In this document: piece after piece, positions 8,216 to 17,169 of the stretch
Layout: the number at the start of each line of letters is the position of its first letter
Numbering within the stretch: the stretch's first letter is position 1
Assembly (NCBI GenBank): GCA_024234365.1
Contig: JACKOK010000001.1
Location: forward strand, 124,001-188,000
Source of the DNA: Pseudomonadales bacterium
Lineage (GTDB): Bacteria > Pseudomonadota > Gammaproteobacteria > Pseudomonadales > Pseudohongiellaceae
Length of the DNA stretch: 64,000 bases
Direction of reading: 5' to 3'
Notes under the pieces: model-generated
Databases searched by the model: none
The model's input: only the letters and a program-made list of their open reading frames with translations
Told to the model about the DNA's origin: nothing
Translations under genes and position numbers: made by a program

Positions 8216-8965
8216 ATGCTGGTGATCCCCGCAATCGATCTCAAGGACGGACAGTGCGTGCGTCTGAAACAGGGGCGTATGGAAGACTCCACGGTCTTCT
8301 CCGATGACCCGGTGAAAACTGCCGGGCACTGGCGTAGCCAGGGAGCACGCAGGCTGCATCTGGTGGATCTCAACGGGGCCTTTGCCGGCACTCCGGTCAA
8401 CGGCGAAGTGGTGCAGGCGATTGCGCGTGCCTACCCGGACCTGCCTTTGCAGATCGGGGGCGGCATCCGCGACCTGGAGACGATTGCACGTTATCTGGAT
8501 GTCGGGGTCAGCTATGTCATCATCGGCACCAAGGCCGTCAAGGAGCCCGCTTTCGTGGCGCAGGCCTGTCGCGAGTTTCCCGGAAGAGTGATCGTCGGGC
8601 TCGATGCCAATGACGGCATGGTGGCAACCGATGGCTGGGCACAGGTGTCGGATGTGCATGTGATCGACCTGGCCCGTCAGTTTGCCGACGATGGTGTAGA
8701 GGCCATCATCTATACGGACATAGCCCGCGATGGCATGATGCAGGGCGTCAATGTCCCGGCAACCGTCGCCCTGGCAGAGGCAACGCGTATTCCCGTGATC
8801 GCCTCGGGGGGCGTCAGTCGCATTGAAGACATCCATGCCCTGCAGGCGGTGGCAAAGACCGCCACGGGTGGCGGCATCATGGGCGCGATCACCGGGCGGG
8901 CAATTTACGAAGGCGCCCTCGACCTGGCTGCAGCACAGCGTTACTGCGACGAATACGGGAGTTGA
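8216..8965 (+). CDS. hisA: ProFAR isomerase (phosphoribosylformimino-AICAR-P isomerase)
   Basis: The 249-residue TIM barrel opens the ribosyl ring of ProFAR to PRFAR in the fourth step of histidine synthesis. The catalytic aspartates are in IPAIDLKDG (Asp8) and YTDIARDGMM (about Asp130). The two phosphate-binding loops are GGGIR near residue 82 and SGGV near 200. An AAAGG ribosome site precedes the ATG. It starts 30 bp after hisH and ends 4 bp before hisF, so expression is coupled. Confidence 0.97.
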   Translation: MLVIPAIDLKDGQCVRLKQGRMEDSTVFSDDPVKTAGHWRSQGARRLHLVDLNGAFAGTPVNGEVVQAIARAYPDLPLQIGGGIRDLETIARYLDVGVSYVIIGTKAVKEPAFVAQACREFPGRVIVGLDANDGMVATDGWAQVSDVHVIDLARQFADDGVEAIIYTDIARDGMMQGVNVPATVALAEATRIPVIASGGVSRIEDIHALQAVAKTATGGGIMGAITGRAIYEGALDLAAAQRYCDEYGS

Positions 8966-8969
8966 ATCC

Positions 8970-9743
8970 ATGGCTCTGGCAAAACGCATCATTCCCTGCC
9001 TCGACTGCGACAATGGCCGTGTCGTCAAGGGCGTGAAATTTCTGGACATCCGCGATGCGGGAGATCCGGTGGAGATTTCGCGCCGCTACAGCGATGCCGG
9101 TGCCGATGAAATTACTTTTCTCGACATTACTGCGAGCCACGAAGGGCGCGCCACCACGGTACACACCGTGGAGGCGATTGCCGGGCAGGTGTTTATTCCC
9201 TTGACCGTCGGAGGCGGCATCCGCACGCTCGACGATATCCGCACCATGCTCAATGCGGGGGCGGACAAGGTGTCCATCAACACGGCCGCCGTATTCAACC
9301 CGGATTTTGTGCGCGAGGCAGCGCAGCGTTTCGGTTCCCAGTGCATCGTGGTGGCCATCGACGCGAAGAAAGTCAGTGCAGAAGGCGAGGCGCCACGCTG
9401 GGAGATTTTTACGCACGGCGGGCGCAAGCCGACAGGGATTGATGCAATCGAATGGGCGAAACGCATGGTGCGCTATGGTGCGGGCGAAATTCTGCTGACC
9501 AGCATGGATCGTGACGGCACCAAGAGTGGTTTCGATCTTGCCCTGAACCGTGCGATCAGCGATGCCGTGTCCGTGCCGATCATTGCCTCGGGAGGCGTTG
9601 GCAATCTGCAGCATCTGGTGGACGGGGTGCTGGAGGGGCATGCGGATGCCGTGCTGGCGGCGAGCATTTTCCACTTCGGTGAATACACGATCGGGGAAGC
9701 CAAGCAGTATATGGCGCAGCGCGGTATTACAATGCGTCTTTGA
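8970..9743 (+). CDS. hisF: Imidazole glycerol phosphate synthase, cyclase subunit
   Basis: The 257-residue TIM barrel uses ammonia from HisH to convert PRFAR to imidazole glycerol phosphate and AICAR. Catalytic Asp11 is in IPCLDCDNG and Asp130 in TSMDRDGTKSG; phosphate loops are GGGIRT and ASGGVGN. The start is the ATG at 8970 right after hisA; the longer open frame upstream lies inside hisA. Its last 17 bp overlap the 3' end of the convergent yibQ-type gene, so there is no room for a terminator between them. Confidence 0.97.
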   Translation: MALAKRIIPCLDCDNGRVVKGVKFLDIRDAGDPVEISRRYSDAGADEITFLDITASHEGRATTVHTVEAIAGQVFIPLTVGGGIRTLDDIRTMLNAGADKVSINTAAVFNPDFVREAAQRFGSQCIVVAIDAKKVSAEGEAPRWEIFTHGGRKPTGIDAIEWAKRMVRYGAGEILLTSMDRDGTKSGFDLALNRAISDAVSVPIIASGGVGNLQHLVDGVLEGHADAVLAASIFHFGEYTIGEAKQYMAQRGITMRL

Positions 9744-10800
9744 CCTGTGCCTGTAGTGCGATCATGGCGGAAGCCGGAATCAGGCGGATGCCTTGCTGCT
9801 CCAGCAGTGGCAGGTTTTTTTCCAGGTAGGCCAGTGTCTCGGGGTAGGGATGGCCGATGCCGACAGCCACGCCACGCTCCCTTGCCATATTCAATAATTT
9901 GCGGAACTCCCGGTCTATATCTTCCTCGGTCTGGACATTGTCCAGGAACACATTGCGCGTGATGGTGGGGATGTGTTGCGCGCTTGCCATGTGTCCGGCC
10001 ACGCTTTTGGCCGTGGTGTAACTGTCCACAAAATACAACTGGCGTTCTTTCAATACTTCCATGACCCAGCCCATGGGCTCTTCTTGCTCCGTCAGCGCAC
10101 TTCCCATGTGATTATTGATGCCTTTGAGATGAGGCACGGCCGCGATGGAATCGTTCAGGGTGGCAATGAAAGTTTCCTTGTCCATGTCGGCGGTGAGCGC
10201 TCCCGGGCCCAGGGGCATATTGGCCTGGTTGGCCATGGGAGCGTGCAGCATGATTTCCTTTCCTGCTGTAAAACCCTTTTCGGCCAGTTCGGCACCGTGC
10301 GGCGTGTGGGGAAGAACCGCAAAGGTAACGGCCCCCGGCAAGGCGATGGCACGCTCGCCCAGAGGGCCGTTGTAGCCGATGTCGTCAATGATCAGTGCGA
10401 TACTGGCGCGTTCCGTCGCGATGGGGGCAGAGGGCGACGGTGGCGCCGGTGTGTTGACGCCGGGTTCCGTGAACGGTATCGAGGCTGGAGCACTCTGCTG
10501 AATCGTCGGTTCAGCAGCAACTGTCTGTTCCATAATGAGCGCGCTTGTGTCGGAGATCGTACGCTCTATCGGATAGGAGCGAGCCGCTTCCTGGCTTTGT
10601 GCAACGCTTTGTTGTGAGGAGGCATCCGTTTCCGGTTCCCGGGCATCCGGGGCGCTCAGCCACAGAACAAGCGGCATGCCAACCAGGCCCACGGCCATCA
10701 TGATCAGCGGGTGCGGGTTTCGGGCGATGGCCTCCAGAAACGGGTCCTTGAAACGAGGTTCGCGTTTATAGGGCAGCGGGCCGGTATCTTCAGGCTTCAA
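9727..10800 (-). CDS. yibQ: Divergent polysaccharide deacetylase family protein (YibQ-like)
   Basis: The 357-residue protein has one membrane segment near residues 32-50, a Pro/Ser/Thr-rich linker to about residue 128, and a NodB-like barrel of the divergent polysaccharide deacetylase family: IALIIDDIGYN, FAVLPHTPHG, EIMLHAPM, INNHMGSALT, YFVDSYTT and GIGHPYPETL. It would act in the periplasm on a glycan, possibly peptidoglycan, but no substrate is established. It ends the gpmI-envC-ctpA-yibQ unit; E. coli keeps yibQ beside envC and gpmI too. Confidence 0.88.
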   Translation of the reverse strand: MKPEDTGPLPYKREPRFKDPFLEAIARNPHPLIMMAVGLVGMPLVLWLSAPDAREPETDASSQQSVAQSQEAARSYPIERTISDTSALIMEQTVAAEPTIQQSAPASIPFTEPGVNTPAPPSPSAPIATERASIALIIDDIGYNGPLGERAIALPGAVTFAVLPHTPHGAELAEKGFTAGKEIMLHAPMANQANMPLGPGALTADMDKETFIATLNDSIAAVPHLKGINNHMGSALTEQEEPMGWVMEVLKERQLYFVDSYTTAKSVAGHMASAQHIPTITRNVFLDNVQTEEDIDREFRKLLNMARERGVAVGIGHPYPETLAYLEKNLPLLEQQGIRLIPASAMIALQAQVKDAL

Positions 10801-10824
10801 ACAGTTGCTCTCCTGCCCGTCGCC

Positions 10825-12177
10825 TCAGGGCGTACGGGCATCGCTCAGGCGAGTGGACACCGTGTTTTTGCGGCTGCGCGCAGAGTCCAGAATGTTCAGG
10901 CCGCGCAGCAGTGTCAGGGCTTCCTGCAGTTGATAGTCGTTGACCACGACCTGTTCGGAGGAAACCGTGGGCGTGCGTTCGCGCACCACATCATCGAGGT
11001 CGTTGCCGTTGCGCAGATGTCCTTCCAGGTCGGCCTCGGTATAGGACTGACGTCCGGTTGCGCGTGTCACCAGTGCTTCCTGAACTTCAATATCGGGTTC
11101 GATGCCCTGGGCCTGGATGGAGCGACCTTCGGGGGTGAAGTAGAGAGAGGTGGTCAGTTTGATGGCCTTGTTCTCGGCAATGGGAATGACGCTCTGCACT
11201 GAACCCTTGCCGAAACTGCGGGTGCCCATGATCACGGCGCGGCCATGATCCTGCAGGGCGCCGGATACGATTTCGGCGGCAGAGGCGGTGCCGGAGTTGA
11301 TCAGCACAACCAAAGGAACGCCGTTGCTGGGATCTTCCGCATCGGCAAAAAATTCCATTTCGGTTTCATTGTTGCGCCCCTGGGTGTAGACGATTTTGCC
11401 GGCGGTGATGAAGGAGTCCACCACCTCGACCGAGGCCTGAAGAATGCCCCCGGGGTTATTGCGCAGGTCCAGTACCATGCCCTTGAGATCGGGCGTTTCC
11501 TCATGAATCCTGGCTAGGGCGTCCTTCACTTCCTTGCCGGTATTGACCTTGAACTGGGAGATGCGCAGATAGGCGTAGCCGGGCTCCAGTTCACGATGAC
11601 GGACACTGGCAACGGAAATGATGTCGCGGGTCAGCTTGAACTCCAGGGGTTCCGGTTCGCCCTCGCGCATGATGCCGATGACGATCTCGGTGCCAACCTC
11701 ACCCCGCATCATGTTGATGGCATCGTTGATGGGCATCTCGCGCAGGGGTTTGCCATCGATCTCCACGATGAGGTCGCCGGGCAGGATCCCGGCGCGCTGG
11801 GCGGGGGAATCGTCGATGGGAGTGATGATCTTGATGAAACCGTCCTGTTCGCCGATCTCGATGCCGAGGCCGCCAAACTGCCCCTGTGTGGTTTCCTGCA
11901 GGGAGTCGTACTCTTCCCCGGCAAGATAGGCCGAGTGGGGGTCCAGGCCGGCCAGCATGCCCTTGATGGCGTATTCGAGCAGCGTCTTGTCATCGATATC
12001 CTGGACATAGGAGCTGCGGATATTGTCCAGGGCTTCGGCGAAGATGCGCACCTCCTCGAAGGGCAGGGGAAGGGGTTCGCTCTGTGGGGCTTGTGCGTGG
12101 CTCACGGCAGCGCCTGTGCTGCTCAGCAAGGTGATGCACAGCCCCTGGCGTATGGCCTTCCGTAAAGAAAAATGCAT
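10825..12177 (-). CDS. ctpA: S41 family C-terminal processing protease
   Basis: The 450-residue periplasmic serine protease starts MHFSLRKAIRQG with a signal peptide, behind a strong GGAGG site six bases before the ATG. The longer open frame upstream is not used. A PDZ domain lies around residues 95-170 (GLGIEIGEQDGFIKIITPIDDSPAQ), then the S41 domain with the Ser-Lys dyad: Ser in NSGTASAAEIVSGAL and Lys in RSFGKGSVQ. In Pseudomonas, CtpA-type proteases degrade peptidoglycan cross-link hydrolases. Its position next to envC, an amidase activator, suits a role in wall turnover. Confidence 0.94.
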   Translation of the reverse strand: MHFSLRKAIRQGLCITLLSSTGAAVSHAQAPQSEPLPLPFEEVRIFAEALDNIRSSYVQDIDDKTLLEYAIKGMLAGLDPHSAYLAGEEYDSLQETTQGQFGGLGIEIGEQDGFIKIITPIDDSPAQRAGILPGDLIVEIDGKPLREMPINDAINMMRGEVGTEIVIGIMREGEPEPLEFKLTRDIISVASVRHRELEPGYAYLRISQFKVNTGKEVKDALARIHEETPDLKGMVLDLRNNPGGILQASVEVVDSFITAGKIVYTQGRNNETEMEFFADAEDPSNGVPLVVLINSGTASAAEIVSGALQDHGRAVIMGTRSFGKGSVQSVIPIAENKAIKLTTSLYFTPEGRSIQAQGIEPDIEVQEALVTRATGRQSYTEADLEGHLRNGNDLDDVVRERTPTVSSEQVVVNDYQLQEALTLLRGLNILDSARSRKNTVSTRLSDARTP

Positions 12178-12281
12178 AGGGACCTCCGAACGCGTGTTTG
12201 GCATATCGCTCAAACGGGATATTGCGCCGAGCATAGCACGCAACGGCGGCGGCTCCACAGTGGCGGTGCGAATTTTCAGGA

Positions 12282-13463
12282 TCAGGACCGACACCATTGC
12301 GCAGGGTCCTGCGCCTGGCCGTTGTGGCGAATTTCGAAATAGATGCCTGGTTGGGCCAGCCCCGCATCATCGCCAGCTGTGGCGAGCGCTTCACCCCGGT
12401 TGACCCAGTCGCCTTTGCTCTTGATCAGGCTGCGGTTATTGGCATACAGGCTCAGATAGCCTTCGCCATGATCGACGACCACCAGCAGGCCGGAGCCGCG
12501 CAGCCAGTCGGCAAAGACAACACGCCCCGGGTGGATGGCGCGCACGGCAGAACCGGCCTCGGCGCGCAGCACAACACCCTGCCGGTGCAGATTGCCATCG
12601 CTGTAAGTAGCGCCGAAACGATTGAGAGGGCTGCCGTCCACCGGCCAGGGCAGGGAGCCCCGGGCCTGGCTGAAGGGGGAAAGCTGCTCGGGGGCGGGAA
12701 TACTGGCAATGGCGTCCTGAATCTGCTGGATCAGGGCTTCCAGGTGTTCGCGGTCCTGGTTCAGTTGGGTGAGTTCATCGCTGCGGGAGGCGATGTCCTG
12801 CGTCAGTGCCAGCAACAGGCGCTCCCGTTCCGCCTGATGCTCAAGGAGGTTCTGCAGTTGTGCGTCCAGGGACTGCTGGCGTTGCTGCAGTTGCTGTGCC
12901 GCCGCTTCCGTTTCCTGGCGGGTGTGCTCCAGAGCGCTGAGGGTGTCGCGGAATTGTTCGATCCTGTCGAGCCGCGCGCGGTTATAACGCTGGTAATACT
13001 GCGTCATGCGGGCGCTGGCAGCGGGGTTCTGCTGGTTGAGAAGCAGTTTCAGATAGGGTTCGCGGCCACTGAGATAGGAGGCTCGCACAGCCTGGGCGAT
13101 GAGTGTTGTCTGCGCCTCACGTTCGCGCTCCAGCGTGTCTGCCTGGGTGTTCAGGGAGTCCAGAGTCTGCGTGAGTGTGGCGATGGACTGGCGGTTGTCT
13201 GTGACTTCCCCGTTGAGAGTATCAAGCTGGCGGGTATTGGCGCGCAGCTCGGTTTCCAGGCTGCTGCGATTATTGTCGGCCTCTTCCAGCCAGGTCTGGA
13301 TCTTGCCGATGGCGGCGTCCACGGCGGCGAGCTGCTCCTCCGGCGCCGGGTCCTGAGCCAGGGCAAGGCTGCAGACCAGGAGGCTGCTGATACAGCCCAG
13401 AAGACTGCAACGGGGCTGGCGCATCGCCCCGGGTGTCGCATGGGTGGTAGCGTTTGTGCTCAT
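12282..13463 (-). CDS. envC: Murein hydrolase activator EnvC-like
   Basis: The 393-residue protein has an N-terminal signal region (ending near residue 36, SLALA|QD), a long Gln/Glu-rich coiled coil (about 45-255) and a C-terminal LytM/M23 domain (about 280-393). The LytM domain lacks the usual metal ligands (HRQGVVL instead of HxGxD, YFEIRHNG instead of HLHFE), as in E. coli EnvC, which does not cut the wall itself but activates amidases AmiA/AmiB at the division site. The start may instead be the internal MRQPRC. It lies 40 bp downstream of gpmI and 104 bp before ctpA. Confidence 0.92.
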   Translation of the reverse strand: MSTNATTHATPGAMRQPRCSLLGCISSLLVCSLALAQDPAPEEQLAAVDAAIGKIQTWLEEADNNRSSLETELRANTRQLDTLNGEVTDNRQSIATLTQTLDSLNTQADTLEREREAQTTLIAQAVRASYLSGREPYLKLLLNQQNPAASARMTQYYQRYNRARLDRIEQFRDTLSALEHTRQETEAAAQQLQQRQQSLDAQLQNLLEHQAERERLLLALTQDIASRSDELTQLNQDREHLEALIQQIQDAIASIPAPEQLSPFSQARGSLPWPVDGSPLNRFGATYSDGNLHRQGVVLRAEAGSAVRAIHPGRVVFADWLRGSGLLVVVDHGEGYLSLYANNRSLIKSKGDWVNRGEALATAGDDAGLAQPGIYFEIRHNGQAQDPAQWCRS

Positions 13464-13502
13464 GCTGCCCAGAGTCTCCTGCCGGGGCGCGTTGCCGTGC
13501 CT

Positions 13503-15068
13503 TTATGCGTTTTTGCGCATCAGCGGCGTGCCTGTCATTTCTGCCGGGATTGGCATGTCCATCAGGGCCAGCAGGGTTGGTGCGATGTCGCACAGGCTGC
13601 CGGAGTTCGCGAACGACCACTGCGGGCTGCCCACATACACCAGCGGCACGGGGCCATTGGTATGCGAGGTCAGTGCCTGGCCGGATTCCGGGTCCACCAT
13701 CTGTTCCACATTGCCATGGTCTGCGGTAATCAGGCATTGCCCGCCGGTTTCCTGCAGTGCCTGCTCTATGCGACCCATGCAGGTATCCAGTACTTCCACG
13801 GCCTTGACGGCGGCAGCGAAACTGCCGGTGTGCCCCACCATGTCGCCGTTGGCGTAATTGCAGATGATGGCGTCATAAGTGCCGCTGCGGATGGCCTCGA
13901 CGAGCTTGTCGGTAACTTCCACCGCACTCATCTCGGGAAGCAGGTCGTAGGTGGCCACCTGTGGGGAGGGGACCAGTACGCGGGTTTCGCCGGGGAAGGG
14001 TTCTTCACGTCCTCCGCTGAAGAAAAAGGTGACGTGGGCGTATTTTTCGGTTTCCGCAATGCGCAGTTGGGTCTTGCCCGTGTCCGCCAGGTATTCGCCC
14101 AATACATTGTTCATGGTCTGCGGCGGGTAGGCGCAGGGAACTGCGATATCGGCGGCGTATTCGGTCAGTGTGACAAAGTCGCCAAGCGCGCGCCGGGCCT
14201 GGCGCTCGAAGCCAGTGAAGTCTGCATCGCTGATGGCGCGGGTAAGCTGGCGGGCGCGATCGGAACGGAAGTTCATGTAGATCAGCGTATCGCCATCTTC
14301 CACATGCACGGCCTCTTCGCCCTCACCGGCAATCGCTGTGGCCTTGACGAACTCATCGTCCTCGTCACGGTCATAGGCGGCCTGCAGGGCTTCTTCCACC
14401 GTGGCGTAATGGTAGGCAGCCTGCCCAGCCATGATGAGCTCATAGGCGCTCTGCACGCGATCCCAGCGATTGTCGCGGTCCATGGCGTAGTAACGGCCAA
14501 CAATCGACACGACGCGGCCGCAGCCGGTGTCACGCAGTGCCGTCTCTGCCTTCTGCAGGGATGGCAGGGCGCTGCGCGGAGGGGTGTCGCGGCCGTCCAG
14601 AAAGGCATGCAGGTAGATGCGTTCGGCGCCACGCTGGCTGGCCAGGTCGATCATGGCGAGGATCTGGTCTTCGTGGCTGTGAATGCCGCCGGGCGAGAGC
14701 AGGCCCATGATGTGTACGGCCTTGTCCATGAGCACGGCCTTGTCCACGGCGTCCACCAGGGGTTCGTTGAGGAAGAAGCTGCCGTCTTCAATGGCCTTGT
14801 CGATGCGCGTCAGGTTCTGGTACACCACCCGCCCGGCGCCCAGATTCATATGCCCCACTTCCGAGTTGCCCATCTGCCCGTTGGGCAGCCCGACATCGAC
14901 CCCGGAGGTCTTGATCAGGGTGTGCGGGCACTGTGACCAGAGGCGGTCCCACACGGGGGTATTGGCCGCGCTGATGGCATTATGCTCGGTCTCCTCCCGG
15001 TAGCCCCATCCGTCGAGGATCAGCAGGAGGGTGGTCTGTTTTTTCTGGCTTGCGTTGGCTGGGCTCAT
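13503..15068 (-). CDS. gpmI: 2,3-bisphosphoglycerate-independent phosphoglycerate mutase
   Basis: The 521-residue Mn-dependent enzyme interconverts 3- and 2-phosphoglycerate in glycolysis. It begins with LLLILDGWGYRE; the phosphoserine nucleophile is in QMGNSEVGHMNLGAGR near residue 70, and metal ligands sit in the C-terminal ITADHGNVE and SHTNGPVP motifs. Length is as in the family (about 510-515). It is the first gene of the minus-strand unit that continues with envC, ctpA and yibQ. Confidence 0.97.
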   Translation of the reverse strand: MSPANASQKKQTTLLLILDGWGYREETEHNAISAANTPVWDRLWSQCPHTLIKTSGVDVGLPNGQMGNSEVGHMNLGAGRVVYQNLTRIDKAIEDGSFFLNEPLVDAVDKAVLMDKAVHIMGLLSPGGIHSHEDQILAMIDLASQRGAERIYLHAFLDGRDTPPRSALPSLQKAETALRDTGCGRVVSIVGRYYAMDRDNRWDRVQSAYELIMAGQAAYHYATVEEALQAAYDRDEDDEFVKATAIAGEGEEAVHVEDGDTLIYMNFRSDRARQLTRAISDADFTGFERQARRALGDFVTLTEYAADIAVPCAYPPQTMNNVLGEYLADTGKTQLRIAETEKYAHVTFFFSGGREEPFPGETRVLVPSPQVATYDLLPEMSAVEVTDKLVEAIRSGTYDAIICNYANGDMVGHTGSFAAAVKAVEVLDTCMGRIEQALQETGGQCLITADHGNVEQMVDPESGQALTSHTNGPVPLVYVGSPQWSFANSGSLCDIAPTLLALMDMPIPAEMTGTPLMRKNA

Positions 15069-15185
15069 AACTCTTGAGGTTCCGCTGGGTGTGAGTCGGG
15101 GAATTTTGCGGCGGTATTATCCCGAAAACCGTGGCCCATGGCGAGAGCGCCGAGCACAAGCGGCCGAACATGAGGGGTGTGGAAC

Positions 15186-15215
15186 TTTCTTCCACTGCCT
15201 TTAGGCGTGTATACT
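15186..15215 (+). promoter_or_regulatory. Possible sigma70 promoter for the rhodanese-secB unit
   Basis: A TATACT -10 box at 15210-15215 lies 91 bp before the rhodanese start. The -35 region (TTTCTT) is poor. Confidence 0.4.
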
Positions 15216-15306
15216 GCCCACCTTTTTTTCACGTCATCCCGGGCTTCGGGAGGCAGAAGTGTCAGCGTACTGTCGCTGCCAGATTCGGTGGAGAGCTGCT
15301 CGGTAT

Positions 15307-15723
15307 ATGGCACAATTAATTGAATTTGTTGGAAATCATTGGGCTCTCGCAACGCTCTGGGTGGGCCTGGTCATTGCGCTGGTGCTGCATCGCTCGAAAG
15401 CCTCGGGAGAGGCGCTCAGCTGTCAGCAGGCGGTGATGATGATCAACCGCTCCAGCGCGGTTGTGCTGGATATCCGGGAGAAAAAAGACTTCGACTCCGG
15501 GCATATTACCGATTCGATCCATATTCCCATGAACAAGCTGAGTGCTCGGCTCTCCGAGCTGAACAAGTACAAAGCGAATCCTGTCATCGTTGCCTGCCGT
15601 CTCGGACAAACGTCTGCTGATGCGGTCAAGATGCTCAGGAGTGCCGGTTTTTCGCAGGTTCTGCGATTGAGCGGCGGAATCACCGAGTGGCGGTCCGAAA
15701 GCCTGCCCCTGGTGCAGAAGTAG
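15307..15723 (+). CDS. yibN: Membrane-anchored rhodanese-like protein (YibN-like)
   Basis: The 138-residue protein has one N-terminal membrane helix (residues 11-28) and a single rhodanese domain (about 35-135) with its active-site cysteine Cys97 in VACRLGQTS. It could move sulfane sulfur or act in membrane-linked redox chemistry; E. coli YibN is an inner-membrane protein of this kind. The start at 15307 gives the natural N terminus; the frame is open 16 codons further up. In E. coli the order is yibN-grxC-secB; here no glutaredoxin gene separates it from secB, only 68 bp. Confidence 0.9.
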   Translation: MAQLIEFVGNHWALATLWVGLVIALVLHRSKASGEALSCQQAVMMINRSSAVVLDIREKKDFDSGHITDSIHIPMNKLSARLSELNKYKANPVIVACRLGQTSADAVKMLRSAGFSQVLRLSGGITEWRSESLPLVQK

Positions 15724-15791
15724 GCGGCCTTCCCTGTGCGAGGGTCGTGTGAACCCCTATTCATCCAACCGACAGTGATGCAGGAACCAAC

Positions 15792-16331
15792 ATGGCAGAG
15801 AACAACGAAAACCAGAATAGCAACCCCACTTCCGCACCTGAGGCGGGTGCCGTAAACGGCCAGGCAGAGGCGCCCAAGGGCCCTGCGTTTGCTCTGCAGC
15901 GCATCTATGTGAAGGATTCCTCTTTCGAATCGCCCCGCAGCCCGGCGGTATTCCAGGGACAGTGGTCACCGCAGATCACCTTCAACCTGGGCAGCAAGAC
16001 GGCGCGTATCGGGGATGATCTTTACGAGGTTGTGCTGACGATCACGGTGGAAGCCAAAATCGAGGACAATGTTGCGTTTCTGGCCGAGGTTCATCAGGGA
16101 GGCATCTTCACCTGTGCCGGTCTGAACGATGCGGATCTTGAGCAGGTGCTGTCCGCTGTGTGTCCCAGTATCCTCTTCCCCTATGCGCGTGAGGCGATTG
16201 ACGCCCTGATCATCAAGGGTAGCTTCCCGCCGGTCAACCTGGCGCCGGTCAATTTCGATGCGCTCTATGCGCAGAGCAAGCAGCGTCAGGGTACCGATGC
16301 TCAAGGCGCAGAACAGCCCGCCGCTGAGTAA
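15792..16331 (+). CDS. secB: Protein-export chaperone SecB
   Basis: The 179-residue chaperone keeps preproteins unfolded and hands them to SecA. The SecB core is clear: FALQRIYVKDSSFESP, FQGQWSPQI, YEVVLTITVEAK, FLAEVHQGGIF and LFPYAREAID with INLAP-type PVNLAPVNFDALYAQ. Relative to E. coli (155 residues) it has a longer Asn/Pro/Ala-rich N-terminal tail of about 30 residues. It is translated after the rhodanese gene and followed by a hairpin terminator. Confidence 0.97.
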   Translation: MAENNENQNSNPTSAPEAGAVNGQAEAPKGPAFALQRIYVKDSSFESPRSPAVFQGQWSPQITFNLGSKTARIGDDLYEVVLTITVEAKIEDNVAFLAEVHQGGIFTCAGLNDADLEQVLSAVCPSILFPYAREAIDALIIKGSFPPVNLAPVNFDALYAQSKQRQGTDAQGAEQPAAE

Positions 16332-16338
16332 GCTTGTT

Positions 16339-16378
16339 GGGGCTGTGCGGTACTATGCCGCGCAGCCCTTCTTTCCCT
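16339..16378 (+). terminator. Terminator of secB
   Basis: A GGGCTGtGCGG / CCGCgCAGCCC stem at 16340-16367 with a short loop is followed by a T/C-rich tail. It separates secB from the convergent trmL. Confidence 0.65.
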
Positions 16379-16380
16379 CC

Positions 16381-16845
16381 TCACTCTGCGAACGGAAAAT
16401 CCAGTTGTCGCAGGGCTTCGTACAGAACCAGCGCCACCGTGTTGGACAGGTTCAGGCTGCGACTGTTCGCCCGCATGGGAACCCGTAAAACCTGTCCGGC
16501 TGGCAGGCTTTCCCGGATATGCTGGGGCAGGCCCCGGGTTTCCGGCCCGAATAGCAAAACATCTCCTGCCTGGAACCTCGCGCTGGCGTAATTTGTGCTC
16601 CCCTTGGTGCTCAGGGCAAATATCCGCTTCGGCTTCAGTTTGTCCAGAAATGATTCCCAGTTGTCGTGAACAAGCACCCGTTCTACTTCCAGATAATCCA
16701 GCCCGGCCCGCCGCACCTGCTTTTCTTCCAGCGAAAAACCCAGGGGTTTGATCAGGTGCAGCATGGCGCCGGTATTGCTCGCCAGACGGATGATATTGCC
16801 GGTATTGGGGGGGATTTCGGGTTGATATAGGGCTATATGTATCAT
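16381..16845 (-). CDS. trmL: tRNA (cytidine/uridine-34-2'-O)-methyltransferase
   Basis: The 154-residue SPOUT methyltransferase methylates the wobble ribose of two tRNA-Leu isoacceptors in E. coli. It opens with MIHIALYQPEIPPNTGNIIRL and carries the trefoil-knot SAM loop LLFGPETRGLP and the RSLNLSNTVALVLYE motif. Length matches TrmL (157). It stands alone, convergent with secB. Confidence 0.96.
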   Translation of the reverse strand: MIHIALYQPEIPPNTGNIIRLASNTGAMLHLIKPLGFSLEEKQVRRAGLDYLEVERVLVHDNWESFLDKLKPKRIFALSTKGSTNYASARFQAGDVLLFGPETRGLPQHIRESLPAGQVLRVPMRANSRSLNLSNTVALVLYEALRQLDFPFAE

Positions 16846-17169
16846 GAAAAAAAGCCAGCTTGTGCGGTCGGGGAGCCCTTGTGTCGGATGTTTGGCGGGA
16901 GGCGAGCGCCGAGGCTAGCGAGTTCTTTAACGCCAGGCAAGATTGGAAATTGCGCAGCTGTCCACTCTTAGCCCAAGAAACTGACCCCAGATCTACCCGG
17001 TAATTGTCGTTTTTATATAGAATTTATGCACTTAACCTATATAATTCAACAAGTTTTACTAGGGTTGGGGACGTATGCCTGTACGCATTTTCCAGAATGA
17101 GTTGCACTTGCCTGTGAGTCAGCGCAATGCCCGGGGGTGTTTCTGCCCCGGGGGAGTCGGGATCGCAGA
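16846..17169. other. Gene-free spacer upstream of the MSHA remnants
   Basis: About 320 bp without a credible gene. It contains an AT-rich patch (17008-17045) with TATAAT at 17040-17045 but no good -35 box, which may have been the promoter of the MSHA locus. Confidence 0.5.

Noticed and set aside
12297..14936. 879-codon plus-strand open frame opposite envC and gpmI
   Set aside because: It spans two convincing minus-strand genes and resembles no protein family; open only because of codon bias.
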